DNA of 64,000 nucleotides from Umbelopsis isabellina (lineage: Eukaryota > Mucoromycota > Umbelopsidomycetes > Umbelopsidales > Umbelopsidaceae). The DNA lies in the NCBI GenBank assembly GCA_016758905.1, contig JAEPQZ010000001.1, forward strand, positions 1,488,055 to 1,552,054, in the 5' to 3' direction. Position 1 is the stretch's first letter. Every line of letters begins with the position of its first letter. The position numbers were made by a program, and so were the translations under genes. Under the pieces are notes generated by a model. It was not told the DNA's origin. It saw only the letters and a program-made list of their open reading frames with translations, and did no database searches. This document shows, piece after piece, positions 12,315-28,800 of this stretch.

Positions 12315-14063
12315 ATGAGAATTTATCACGCATCAATCTTTCTGGCAGCTACAACAGTACTTTGCATCAGCGCTAAACCTAACGGCGAATGGTTGAGAGC
12401 TCGACAAATTACTTCAGACAATACAGTGAGAAGCTCTGTATTAGGATCCTCGGATGGTATGATTCTAGATGAATGATATAATTTTGTGTAAAAGTATTAA
12501 TTTAGCCAATTTTTAGCTAATGCTGAACAAACATATGGCAACACCGACCCAGCATACCAAAGTATGGACACAACAGGGCCAGCTCGCGGAGCATCTTATG
12601 CCCCTGCCAATGTTGTTGGTGGTATATCACCTGTAGGAGCAGCTCCACCACTAAGTGGACCGAGCTCAAAAGATGGGCTTGGTCCTGTTGATAGTATTGG
12701 TTCTGTCAGCAGTGTTGGTCCAGTCGGCGGGAAAGAGCCTGCTGACGATGGATACAAACCATTGGATGTTATCTCATCAACTACGACTGTTGTTGAATCA
12801 ACTAAGACTCATTCGCCAAAGGTATGTTCATGTACTGACTAAAATATATTGATAAATGCGGCACTAACAAAGGAGCATATAGGATAAGGGAGACTCCAAC
12901 GACGATCATAAGAAATGGAAACCCAAGCATGGAGAAAAACATGAAGACAAGCAACATGAGCATCATAAACATCATAAAGATGATGAAGACTGTGATGAAG
13001 AATCTGAAGTCAAAGAAGATAAGCATAAAGATGAACATCATCATAAGAAAGAGGAAGACAAAGTTGAATGTGATTGTAGTGAGAAAGGCCGCAAACATCA
13101 TCTTGAAGATAAGGAACATAGTGAGCATGAATATCACAGTGAAGACAAAGTCCACAGTGAAGATAAAGTCCATAGTGAAGATAAAGTCCACAGTGAAGAC
13201 AAAGTCCATAGTGAAGACAGGGATCACAGTGAAGACAAGGACCACAACGAAGACAAAGACCACAAAGAAGAAAAGGATCACAAAGAAGATGAGGATCACA
13301 AAGAAGATAAGGATCACAAAGAGGATAAAGAGCACAAAGAAGACAAGGATCACAAAGAGGATAAAGAACACAAAGAAGAAAAGGATCACAAAGAGGATAA
13401 AGAGCACAAAGAAGACAAAGATCACAGCGAAGATAAGAGCCACAACGAAGACAAGGACCATACAGGCCACAAAGAACATGGCGACGGCGATGATACCCAA
13501 GAACACTCACACTCAGGGAATAGCATCTCGGATGCTACAGCAGTGAGCTCTAACAATGCCACTGACACAGATACATCGTCTTCCAAATCCATAGATGATG
13601 GTTCAATCAGTGGAGGATATAACGGTGATATGTTTGGTCCTAGTAACGCTAGTGCCACTGATGGAAACAGCGCATCTCGCGCGGTCCTTAGCCAGCCACC
13701 ATCCACCTTGGGTCCAATCGTTGGCCATAAAAATGACACAGTTAGCCCTTCACCTATTCCAACTGCCAAGGTCTCACATTCCACAGTATCAGGTGTTCTG
13801 ATTCCTACCTCAACAAGTGGGTCATTATCTTATAGCTTTGCGCGCACAGGTAAGACAGTTATTCTGCTCATACTTTATAATTGAAATTCGATGCGATCAT
13901 TTAACGACTAGTCCTTACGACTGTGACTCTGTCACCATCAGGAAAAGCAATGGCAAGTTCAGCAAACGCTACTGACGCCTCTAGCGACGCACCGATCACC
14001 TCCTCCCATAAGTTATCTGCTATGGTAGCAGCCATAGTCACTTTGATACACTTTGCTCAATAG
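12315..14063 (+). CDS. Secreted, probably GPI-anchored His/Asp/Glu/Lys repeat protein
   Basis: Four exons: 12315 to about 12456, about 12519-12822, about 12884-13850, and about 13942-14063. Residues 1-20 form a signal peptide (MRIYHASIFLAATTVLCISA). A Gly/Pro/Ser/Val-rich segment follows, then a highly charged region rich in His, Asp, Glu and Lys with a few Cys (ECDC), including 18 tandem hexapeptides of the form H-(S/K/N)-E-D-K-(V/D/E). After it comes a Ser/Thr/Asn-rich stretch typical of O-glycosylated wall proteins, and a short hydrophobic C-terminus (MVAAIVTLIHFAQ) after small residues, as in a GPI-attachment signal. I recognise no family. By composition it could bind divalent metals at the cell surface; that is inference. 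The first ATG after the TATA box encodes the signal peptide. Confidence 0.75.
13135..13458 (+). repeat. 18-nt tandem repeat, 18 units, coding
   Basis: Eighteen consecutive 18-nt units encode hexapeptides beginning with His: four HSEDKV units first, then mixed HSED/HNED/HKED/HKEE units ending KD or KE. The first units are nearly identical at DNA level (CACAGTGAAGATAAAGTC type), suggesting recent slippage expansion. Long artefact frames appear on both strands here because of the periodicity. Confidence 0.9.
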
Positions 14064-14440
14064 CCTGCAAATCAGTACCCTATGGCATTCTGCTGTTCCG
14101 CAAGAAAAGCATATTATCTACATATCTGTAATGCACGATCCTCCAGAGTTGGCGTGTATTATGCTTAGTTTGCGATATCCCATTATACTGTTATCTCAGT
14201 ATTTATCATTTTTTCAATTATCAAATATATAAATATTATTGCATTTTGTAGATGCACAAATCTAATCTAGGCAGCATACAGGCAATGGATACATATAGTG
14301 GAGTGTTTTAATGGCTTCAGAGGATGTGACAAGAAGTGGACATCAAATTGAGAGAGGATTTTTTGGGGTCTGACAACGCTACTTCTTGAGTTGACGATCT
14401 ATTGATCAGATCTGCATCTTTTGAACACAGCAATCTGGCC
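14064..14440. other. Spacer between secreted-protein and MYST genes
   Basis: AT-rich 3' flank of the upstream gene and 5' region of the next. An ATG near 14311 opens only a 20-codon frame. I see nothing else. Confidence 0.5.
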
Positions 14441-16126
<1,686 letters not shown>

Positions 16127-16342
16127 ATGCACTTTTCAATTTTCAACCATGTAATGAGATTTCTTCGTTGAGGACGACCGTGTTCCGAGTTGCATTGCCT
16201 TGGGGGTTTTGATGTGGATGGGGATTGGGGTTACACGTGAGAAAACCGTACCTGAGCCTGAACAAGCACCAACACTTTAAATTTGTTTGAGTAAAGTCCG
16301 CTGGCTAGTAGTCTGTTTCTCAGACTTCAACAAGTTTCAATA

Positions 16343-17872
<1,530 letters not shown>

Positions 17873-18543
17873 GTATTTGAAAGTGGTAGTGCCTCAGTAG
17901 GCTTTTAGTACGCTCGTGCCATTCAGGCTAGAAATAGCCTCCGTTTACCCAAAATCCCTAAAAATATCACTAGATGACGATAATTTTCAATGTCCTTAGC
18001 CGACACTCCTTTATTTTCAATTAAACACGCTGATGTCAATATCTGAAGCCATGAACTTTCCGAGCAATCTAGTGTGTGTAATGCAACATATATTGTTAAG
18101 GAAAGGCGATCTATGCGATGTCGTGGGGTTTGCCGCTAATAGGAATAGTTTTAGTAAAAACAATAACTCAACAAATGCACACCCGCAAGCTGAGTTGCAT
18201 AAGTTGATGGTAGCTAACAAGTCCTATTAGCAGCCTTCTGAGAAGATGTATAGAACAGCAAACATGCACATGGGATGGTGAGTAAACGCATTGAGACACT
18301 GTGGTGTACAGCCAATTTGAATTTCAGCAGCGGTGCAGGTCCCTTGATGTCTCTTTGATTCGGTAGCAGTGGAGCTACTTTTGAACCCCGTTTAAACGAG
18401 TTTTTCCTGATTCGGCCATCGTAATACTTTCAACTCGTGCAAAAAACTTATTGTGTAGCACAAAGCTTCAACATATCAAGCAGCTCGGTGTAGGTCTAGT
18501 CTGTTCATCTTCTTTCCTGTATATTACTCCTTCCATTCCTTCA
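17873..18543. other. Spacer between ECT1 and Kre9-like gene
   Basis: No supported gene. Overlapping frames on both strands at 18017-18230 are under 70 codons and mirror each other. The right part is the promoter and leader of the next gene. Confidence 0.5.
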
Positions 18544-19313
18544 ATGCTTAAGACTACGCTTCTCACCCTTACAGCTATCGTGAGTGCGGTTCTGGCTGGT
18601 TCAGTTGACATCACTTCCCCCCAACAAGGAGAGGTTTGGGAAGCTGGCAAAGAAGTCGACATCGTCTGGTATGACTTTCTGCAATATTTTTGCAGGAGAA
18701 TATGTTGAAAACGGCCAGTATTTCTAATATATCGCAATTATATAGGGATGCTGCCACAGCTGGAAACAGCCCAGTTTCTATTATGTTGGCGTCTGGCCCC
18801 GCTAAGGCACTACTTATCGACATGGTAGTTGCCAACAAAATCCCTGCCAGCCAGGGCCATTACAAGTGGACTGTTCCCTCTAACCTCAAGTCCGGCAAGA
18901 ACTAGTAAGTGGTAGAACTTGTTTGAGATTAATTTGCTGACCAGAATAATTGACTTTGTTGAATCATTCTTAGCGTTATCGAGGTCGGTCCTAATATGAA
19001 AGATATTTCCTTTGCTGGTTATATCACAGTCAAGGGCGTTTCTGTTCCAAGCGGCAGTCATGTCAGCCATCATCCTTCTGCAACCCACAGTGCTCACCAT
19101 AGTCATCATACTTCCGCTTCAGCTTCAGCACACCATGCCAAGGCGGGAACGACTGCACTCAGCCAAGCACCACCCCATTCCTCTGCTGCTCCTAAGAAGC
19201 ATCACCATAAGAAAGCCAAAAAATCTGGCAAGAAGAGCCCTAAATTCACCACCATCAAAATCCATCCCAAGCCTTCGCATGCTCCAGCTAAGCCTGCCTC
19301 TGCTTCTGTCTAA
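18544..19313 (+). CDS. Kre9/Knh1-like secreted protein with His/Lys-rich tail
   Basis: Exons 18544-18668, 18746-18904 and 18974-19313 give 207 residues. Residues 1-18 are a signal peptide (MLKTTLLTLTAIVSAVLA). It is followed by the Kre9/Knh1 N-terminal domain: VDITSPQQGEVWEAGKEVDI-VW, then IPASQGHYKWTVPSNL and YVIEVG, the pattern of the fungal Ser-Thr-rich GPI-anchored family (PF10342 type). The second half is low-complexity: Ser/His/Ala stretches, then KKHHHKKAKKSGKK, then Lys/Pro. Unlike many family members I see no hydrophobic GPI signal at the C-terminus, so it is probably soluble or wall-bound by charge. Kre9 family proteins act in beta-1,6-glucan assembly in yeast; the role here is inferred only from the domain. 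Confidence 0.8.
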
Positions 19314-19805
19314 ACGCGTGGATACAAACCCTATGCATACCTGGCGTATACAATAATAAAATAACAATAAAGAACATTACTTACTACCCAAATTGCTTAA
19401 TTTATGAATATCTGTTTATGAATATGTGTTCGAATCGACATTGTTGCAGAACGTAAAAAGGTAGAAAATTAATTCTCTTTCAGGAGGCAGAAAAAGCTTA
19501 TAGTATGATATTTAAAAATAAGATGAAGCACAGAGTTATACCTGTATAATCATTCAAGTAAGCTTTATCATAGTCAGTGTTGGTCACATAGTAACGGACA
19601 CACCTTAATGATGGCCAGCCAGAGCAGAGAGAGCCAATGTTGCCTAGCAACCGTATCCAGGGTATTTCGCTGGTACTGGACTCAGCCTCACTATCTGGGA
19701 TGATTCCATTTTTGGACTCTTTAGTGTAACCTTGACACAAATTAAAGATCAGTATTTAAGGCACTCGACCTGTCACAGTCTCTCACAGTAAATATCTTTG
19801 CAAAC
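19314..19805. other. Spacer before the PARP gene
   Basis: No gene seen. A minus frame at 19498-19740 is not supported by any motif. A TATA-like TATTTAAG sits at about 19753-19760, close upstream of the PARP start at 19806. Confidence 0.5.
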
Positions 19806-22800
19806 ATGGTATCCAGAACAACTCAAAAGACAAGACAACTCCAGGTAATTCTCGGTGAGCATGATTAGTATCAAAATGACACACTAGCTAATATGACCAT
19901 GTTCAGAAATCGAACAAAGCCGAGGCACACCGAGCGTTGTCGAAAGAGAAGACTTCAACCGACAGAAAAATCCTCAAGAAGGTGGCCAAAAAGGCTGTAA
20001 ACAATGTTATTAAGAATGCTGCCAAACAGCGACAGTATCTCATCAAAGATGAGGAAGACATGGCAGCGCCATACCGGATTGAAAGGATCCTGGACAGTAA
20101 ACAGGACATGGTAAGTTGCATGAAGCTGCCGTAGGGTGAGTGTCAGAAATAGTAAGTGTTCGCTAACATTGAACAAGAATGGATTGATGTTTTTGGTTCA
20201 ATTCACCGGTGATGGGCAAACAAGTACAAGCTGGATTAGAGAACGAGAATTGGGCAGCCGAGATCTGCTGCTACAGTATCATCAGGAACATCCAAATCTC
20301 GAACCTGTGGGGGCATCGGAGAATTTGGACTCCAACTCTAAATCTCGGGCGTCCAAGACTAGGGCCAAACTTTTACTGCAGCATGATGCCCTTTTTCATG
20401 ATGATGAGCAGCCTAGAACCACGCCAAAGCGAGCTTCAATTAAGTCAGCAAAGCGAACTGCAGACGGCTTTGGTGAGGGTGCGGAAAGACCGGGAAAGGG
20501 CTCAAAGAAGAAATCTGTAAAGGCGGTTAAAGCGGAGCAGTTGAAAGAAGAACGAGACAACCGTATCAAGTTCTTTGAAGCTACTTTGCCGCACTTTAGC
20601 TTCTCAATTTCGAAGCCTCATATTAAGAACCTTGAATGTTGTTCCAGATGTTCTGCTCGTGAGTATAGCAGAGCAATAGCTAACAATGACAAAAAGCTGT
20701 TATCTGAACTATGCAAAGATGAGAAATTGGTCCCGAATTGGACTCTAGACGAAAATCCAAATACGCCATTTCAGTCCCCGTTTGTGGATGCTGTGCTCTC
20801 GGGTAAGACAGAATTTGTCGAGCTCATGCTCGAGGCAGATAAAAATCCTCGAGGACCTCCAGTCAAAAATGCTGAAAGCTTTAACACTGGTTTCGTTTCA
20901 AAGACTGCTTTTGGTTCTTATGCCAGGTAAGCGTGAAGTGATGTTGTTTATGTGATAAATCCGCCAGGTTCTGATAAAACCTTTTGAAGACCGGTCAAGG
21001 AGTCTCGTGGAAACAGAAGAGGTAATCAGGCATTTTACAGCCAAGCGGATAAACCGCCACTTGAAGTTCAACAAGCAAGATCATATACTCTTGCTCACTC
21101 AAAAAACAGAGCATTATTAGCGGTTATGCAAAACCCTTCCATATCAGCAACGATGATTGATTATCTTTACTTGAAGTGCAATGAAGCCAATTCATGCCTC
21201 ATGGCTTGGGGTACTTATGAAGCAATTGCGGCAGGTAACAGAGCAGTGGCTTGTAACATTGTCAGCACTGTTGGAGAGACTGCAGGATTTAACAATGTGC
21301 ATATGGCTGTGTTGAAAGTAAGTTCATCCGTCACACCGTGATCAAATAATATGGAAAGAAAGTTGACAGTTGTTTGACAGCTCAATGGAGATCAGCTGCT
21401 TCCAGCATATCGAAAAAATCAAATCTTGAAAAAGGCACTTGATGTTCACAACCTCACTCCACTAGCATGTGCCGCTATTCATCCCAAGTCTACCTATTTA
21501 GCTGAACTGTTCGAGCAATTGGATGCTGTGGGTCAGGGTTTCACTGATTCGTACGGCCGTACGGTGGCCCATTTCGCTGCTGCAAGCGAGACTTCGGATT
21601 GTTTGCAATATTTGATGTCAAAAGGATTCAACTGCATGCAACTAGATAAAGCACAATCATCACCTTTAACCTTGGCTGCCAAATATGGAAGAGTACATAA
21701 CGTGGAACTCCTTTTGGAAATGTTGAAATCCAATACGAACGACGAATCGGCCAAAATAGCAGACACAACTATGTTAAATCAGAAATGGACACCTTTGCAC
21801 TACGCTGCTTATTATGGACGACCAGAAATCTGTTCAACGCTAATCAAGTATGGTGCTAGTGTAGAATCACAAGACTCAAGGACTAAATCAACTCCTTTGC
21901 ATTTTGCTGCCACTCAAGGCAACACCGAATGCATCCGTGTCTTGATAGAAGATGGAAAGGTAGATGTCGACATAGTTGACAAATATGGATCTACAGCTCT
22001 GCATATGGCTTGCAAAAATGGTCAATATGATAGCGTTGTAACTTTGTTATCCTTCGGTGCCGATGCTAATGCCGAAGATACTTCTGGTAACTGCCCTCTA
22101 CATCATGCAGCTGCTTACGGTTGGTTGTCGATAGTCAAGCTTTTGGTGGAGGCAACAGACTGTCAAGCAAATCCGAGTAACCTGTGGAAGACTACGCCTT
22201 GTGGCATAGCGAATCGCAAAGGCCATTCAAAGGTGGTGCGCTTCTTCTTGGAAACTAAGGCTAAAAAGTTTGATATCAATTTCAAAGACAATAATGGCAG
22301 AACCATGCTACATCACTGCTTGGAAGAGAATATATCTTCAGAATATGAAGCTAACCAACTGACACAAAAAGTCATACACCTTTTGAAATGTGGTGCCAAT
22401 CCTAATTTGCAAGATATTGAAGGTAAGCCCTTCATCTGTCATTTACGGTTTCCCATACTATTAATTAAACGACAATTTAGGGAGTACTCCACTTCATGTT
22501 CTTGCCAAAGACTCTCAATTTGTGCAGGAGAGACCATTGGGATACCCGACTCACGTCCATAAAGCATTTGTAGAATTTGGCTCCAATGGTAATATCGAAG
22601 GCTACCCAAAGCTCGACTACGATGACAAAAATGGAGCCTTGGTGCAAGAGAAGATAATTAACATCCTTATCGAGGCTGGAGCTGACCCGGAGATGGAAGA
22701 TGCAGGCGGCGAAACTCCTATAGCTGTCGCGATGGCTGAAGGCAACAATCATATTGTACAATATCTGCTGCAACACGGTGCATCACCATTAACTACAACT

Positions 22801-25800
22801 GCTGCCGGAGACAACATATTCCATTACTTATTATCTTCGTTCAAGAAAACAGATATGACAGTATGGAAAGATCATGATGGTGTAATTAAGGAAAGAATAG
22901 AGATGAGGTATTGGCAAATTTGGGGATTAGTCACTAAACATGCATCAAAGTCATCAGATTTGAAAAGCTTGGTAAGTTCATTGGTGCATTTTATGTCGGC
23001 ATTGTTATACGCAAAGTTCTCACTTCCAAAATAGGTGAATGCTATCAATAACAAAGGATATACTCCAATATTATGGGGCCTTCACGTCGCCATCAATACC
23101 CAGAAAGAGCACGTAAAAAAGATCATCAACATCAGCTCATTTGTTCCTAGGCTTCTCTCTTGGAACCAACAATCTGCACCAGTACAAAACTCTGATATTC
23201 GGTATCATTTTGAAAGATGGGTATGTAAAGAGTTCAGATTCGATTTTTGACTATGGAATTTGATATTGATTTCTGATCTTGTAACTCAAGGCTCACTTTG
23301 CTGCTCAGTTCATCCAACGTTTTAAGCCAAACATGAATACTGTACGAGAGCTTGAAAAAGATTTCTTAGTCAAAAATCCTAAAGCAAAGGTTTCGGACTA
23401 TCCTAAAGGCACTGGAATGGGTCTTCTTCATCTTGGTACATATTGTTTGGCACTTGCTTTTTTAAACTTGCACAAAATTAATAAGTTATGAATCATTTTA
23501 GCGGCTGGAGTCAATAAGCCTATACTTATTGAGCTTTTCTTAAAACATGGGTGTGATGCAAATCATAAAGCAGGGGCTCTAGACGACTACAAGACACCAA
23601 TTATGATTTCGGCGGTACTCAAATCTAGCAACTTCTTTGTTATCACAAACAAGACGACAGAAGAGTTGGAAAAGCTCAAGTCAAGTTACAATATTGTATA
23701 TCCCGAACTGCAAAAAGACTGGCTACTCTCTTGCAAGCTGTTACTCGAATATGGTGCCCAACCTTTCGAATTTCAAGCAGAGTCGAAATCAGCTGCCATG
23801 ATAGCTTCAAGACAAAGGAGCCAAGATGTACTTCTTCAGATGATCGCACAGGCTTATAATAAAAAGATGCAGCATGGGATCAATAACGCCAACAAAGAAA
23901 ATGAATCAATACTAACGGTTGCTCTTGATGCGTTCGGCAAAGAGTTGAAGACGAAGCATGAAAACTCGGAAAATTATAACAAGGCGCTGTCGTCGCTACT
24001 GCAATTGGGCGCAAATGTAAATCAAGTAGACAAGAAATCTTCATCAGTACTGATGAGAGCAGTTCATTATGGCATCAAATCAGTCGTCGAAACGCTTTTG
24101 TTATGTGCTATCCAATCAGTTGATTTCTCAATTTGCAATGATGGTAAGTTGTAACCTCATTTACTTTGCACTTATGATGGTCTCTAACCTCCCCATTCAG
24201 AATCAGAAAATGCTTTAATTTTTGCTTGCAGACAGCCTGATCCGCAACTAGCTTTGTTATTATTAAGCTATATGCCAAATAACAGCTCAAGGAAAATCAT
24301 TGTTAGTCAAATGGATAACTCAGGCAACACTCCTCTGTCTTTAAGTTCCAAAATGGGCTGCCCTGCATTGGTAGAGATGCTATTATCATATGGAGCTGAT
24401 CCCAACAATCATAGCTCATGTGAGATGCCATTAATCAACGCTGTGAAGGCGTTATGTACCACAAGCATACGACATTTGATCTCCTGCAATGCAAATATCG
24501 ACGTTAAGGATGAAAATGGAGATGCAGCCTTGCATCATGCCGTTAGAACCGAAAAGGTTGACATTGTCAAGCTACTATTGGAAGCAGGTGCTGATGTCAA
24601 TGCTGTTAATACATTTCAACAGTCACCTCTCCATTTAGCAATTCATCACAGTAAGAAGCAAATCAACACTTCTCTAAGAATTGAGAAGGCGCTCCTCGAA
24701 CATGGAGCCCATATCAATGCTGTGGATATACTTGGTTAGTGAAGCTTATACTGCACTGCCCATACCAAGTCATTATTGAAACTTTTATATCTAGGGAGAA
24801 CTGCTTTGCACACCGTTTTCGTTGACTTGAGTTTTGTACCTGATATGCACTATACCCGACCAATCAAGGAAAGAGTGATTAGCAGTCAAGAAATCGAAGC
24901 AAAGAAAAGGAAAGTAGACAGTATCATTGCTGAATTTGCATCAAAGTATGGAACCAAGAGTACCGCTTTATGGCTCTCAGAAGGAAGAGAACTCAAAGTG
25001 AACAACAAAATCAAATTAAAAAAGCTGGATAGTGGTGAAAGTACTCTTACCTTGGCTAGTATCGAAGAACTTCGTCAATATGGAAAAGCTACTTGGGAGG
25101 ACCAAGAATCGCAAAGCATGGGCAAATCCGACAGAATTGACATCTTCGGCTTTCTTTTACAGCAACCTGCTCTGGAATTAAACATCCGTGATAGTCTTGG
25201 CAGGACTGCAATGCACTATGCTGCAAGTGTTGGGGCATTCACGTGTACTTCTCAGCTGTTGGACAAGGGAGCCGAAGTTAATATGCAAGACAATGATCAG
25301 GTGAATGAAGTTTTTAGAAAGTGATGAAGATATGTACATCACTAACCTCTTCTATTTAGAATATACCTGTGAATGTCGCACTCAAGTATAACCATGTTGA
25401 CTATGCTGTTATGATAAGCCAAAGAGGTGCCAATCTCAGATCTGATATATATTTGGCGGATGGCACTTCCAAGTCTATCTTTGAGTATAGCTTATCAAAG
25501 GATTACATCAATCTGGGCTACTTTGTTGTGGAAAAGGATGCCTCTCCGCAAAGTAAGTGATATGTCTATGATGATATCAATGACATATTGCTAATCACAT
25601 TACGTTCTCAGAATATGTTTATGATGCCTTAAAGACAGGTAAATATCTTTCATATGGTTTTTGACAGATTGAAATGCTCATGGTGATTCGTTTTAGGAAA
25701 ATTTCATATAGCCTCATTACTCTTGAACAGTGCATCGGAATCTACCTTGAAAGGCCTAAATGACAATAAGCAAACCTTTTTCCATTTGATTACTGCATTT

Positions 25801-28800
25801 AAACCATTCGATCACGAAATTTACGAAGAGTATGGAAACGAATTCTTTGATCTTTTGATACGATTCGGCACCGCCTTTGATACATTGGATTCCTGTGGAC
25901 GCTCACCTCTACACTGGGCATGTAAATTTAATCATGCCAGTTTAGCCAGACGATTGTTGAGCTTAAAGAGCATACCTCTCAATATCAAGGACAAAGAAGG
26001 AAAGAGTGAACTGTGGTATGCGGTTCATGCACAGAATTCAGAAATAATTAAGGTCAGTGTTTTATGCGTCACGAAAAGAACAATCAGTAAGCTAATATTC
26101 TGCCCTTTGTCTAGCTTCTTATTGATCACGGTGCAACAATCAATAGCGATTCGCATGAAGTACCATCAGCAATTCTAGTTGCTACTATGAAGCGTAATTT
26201 GCACTTGGTGAAGTTACTCATTGAAAATGGTGCTTCATTGCAAGCTGACGATGGACAAAATAGACCCAATGCGGTCATGCAAGCTGTGGTTGATCAAAAT
26301 ATTGATATACTGGAGGTAAAGTTGACTATAGTCCTCTCTCTATAATCACTCACGGAATTGCTAATCATTATCGCTCAGGTGCTGCTCAAAGCTGGAGCAT
26401 TGCCCAGTATGCCTTCGATTTTCAACGAAAAAATAGACGGCAAAGAGCGATCAACACTTATAGAGCCTCTCCTTGTTGCTTGTACAAAATTTTCAGACCG
26501 CATCTTTGAGGTTAGTACCTGTACAGTATCAAAAAGTATGTTATATATGACATTGGCTGACATTGTCCTCTAGTTGCTAGTTGAACACAATGCATACGTT
26601 AACGTGCTGGCTCCAGCCAACTTTGAGCCTCTCTATGGTCAATCTCCACTTATGTATAGTCTATCCTTGAATAACTTCAATCGCATTAAGGTAAGTGTTG
26701 CTACAAATTATGGGATAACCTATAGAGTACTGACATGAATGTAAAATAGATTTTATTCAATCATGGTGCAGACGTTAATCAGGTCAATATGTCATTGCGA
26801 AGAACTATCTTTTATTCCTTCTTGTTGGATAAAATCGATAAACATTGGTTAGAGGTATGAAAGATTTATGCAAACTAATAGTGCGAACTTTTATTTATCT
26901 GTCTTGTCAGCCTATGTGGAACCAGCAACCTAAAGTTAACATTATCGACGACATTACCGGTCAAACACTGCTAGAATTTGCAATTCGACAGAATGATCAG
27001 AAGCTTTTGGAGGTATGAGTGATCTACCGATAAAGATATAGTATAAATACATGCTGACCGTTAATTTGCAGAGACTGCTAGAGCATGGTGGTGATGTTAA
27101 TGTTCTTAGTTGCCGTTCGTCAGAGACTGCCGCTCAAATATATTTTGATTGTGTTCCTGCATTATTCCATGCCGTTCTCAACAATAACACTATGGCTGTG
27201 GAGCTTATTCTATCGCATCCGATGTGTAAAAACAAGATCGATTGGAAATTCCGAGATGAATTTGGAAGAAATGTGATATCCAGATGTGTTCAATGCTTCA
27301 GCTCATACTCATATCAAAATGAAGTCTTGCTGCGTTATTTAATCAATGCCTCTGGACATATGGCAAAAGCTTTGTTGGACGAAAAAGATAAAGATGGTAT
27401 GACTTTGAATGATTTAGCTATATTATTATTCAGAGCTGACGTTTTCTACTTATTGCGTGGCAGGAAAGAGAGCTATCGATTACGCTTCAAATCAAACAGA
27501 TATGAATCTGTATAATGTCCTCATTGAGTGCGGCAGTGCTCATTCCATGGTATCCGATGACGATGTTATGGATGTGGATACTGAAATTGAGTTTCAGACA
27601 ATGCCAGTGGAAGAAGATTCAACCCAAGCCCGAGAAATTCTGTTGAAGAAAGCTGAAGAAGAAAAATTGAAAAAGGGAGAAGAAGTTAAAGAAATCAAGG
27701 TGGAAATTGACCCAAATTCTGAACTTCAAGATGTAGGAAGCATTGTATCAGAGAATGGCGAGCCTCTTGATATTATGTTGCATAGAACGGATGTGTCTGC
27801 ATCGCAATACGGTCTGAACATGTAAGTATCAAAAACATAGAATTATCATTAGTCCCAACACTGACACTTTAGCTCGCAGGTTTTACAAAATGTCTTTGAT
27901 CTATAACAAGTTGCTAGATATGGATATTTTATGGACACGTTGGGGTGCTATTGGCCAAACAGGCGCATTTCAAAAAACACCTATCCCTGGGCGTGCTGCA
28001 GCCGTAGCAGAGTTCAAAAAGTTGTTCAAGTCCAAAAGTGGCAACCTTTGGGACAATCGTAAGACAGACTTCACATCAAAACCAGGAAGATTCAACATGG
28101 TGAAAGTGTCCTCTTACAAGGATATTCCAACCTTGACCGAACTGGATTTGACAAAGCCAACCGTTCCCAGTCAATTGAGCTCCAGTATTCAAGACTTTTT
28201 GAAACTCTGTGTGAACTTCAAGCATTTGGAATCAGCCAAACATGATGTTCAAATGGGTTTACCGCTAGGACAACTGTCTGATGAAAAATTAGGAGAGGCT
28301 GATCGCATTCTCAGCCAGGTAGATCAAATTTTGTACGAGTTGGAAGTCCTAAACACTTCCATAGGAGGGATGCATGATGTCCAAAGAATGAAAGGTTGGT
28401 ACTTATAACTGACAGCAGGAAATGACAAAACGCTAACTTTGTTGAATATTCCAGAACTGTACCATAAGCTCGCATTGCTCTCGAATGACTATTACTTACT
28501 GATACCTAAAAGCACTGACTCAACTTACGGTATAAGGCCATTGAGTACTCGTGATATCTTAAGGCAGGAACAGGGTCGTTTAAGTAATTTAAAGTATTTT
28601 AACTATACTGCAAATGTATTGATGGCGGCTCAGCATAGAAACGATGAAATGCACCCATTGGATTACGTTCACAAGTCTCTAGAATGCAATATTCAAGAGT
28701 TGTCTCCGAAGAGTGGCCATGAGGAACTATACAATGCTATTTCCAAATATATGCAAGAAACTGGCGCTGGACCTAGCGGTGAACATTACGACTTGTTACA

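Noticed and set aside
12802-13546. Long frames on both strands over the 18-nt repeat (205 codons plus, 234 and 166 codons minus)
   Set aside because: They arise because an 18-nt period keeps all frames free of stops; the spliced His/Asp/Glu frame has the signal peptide and matching introns.
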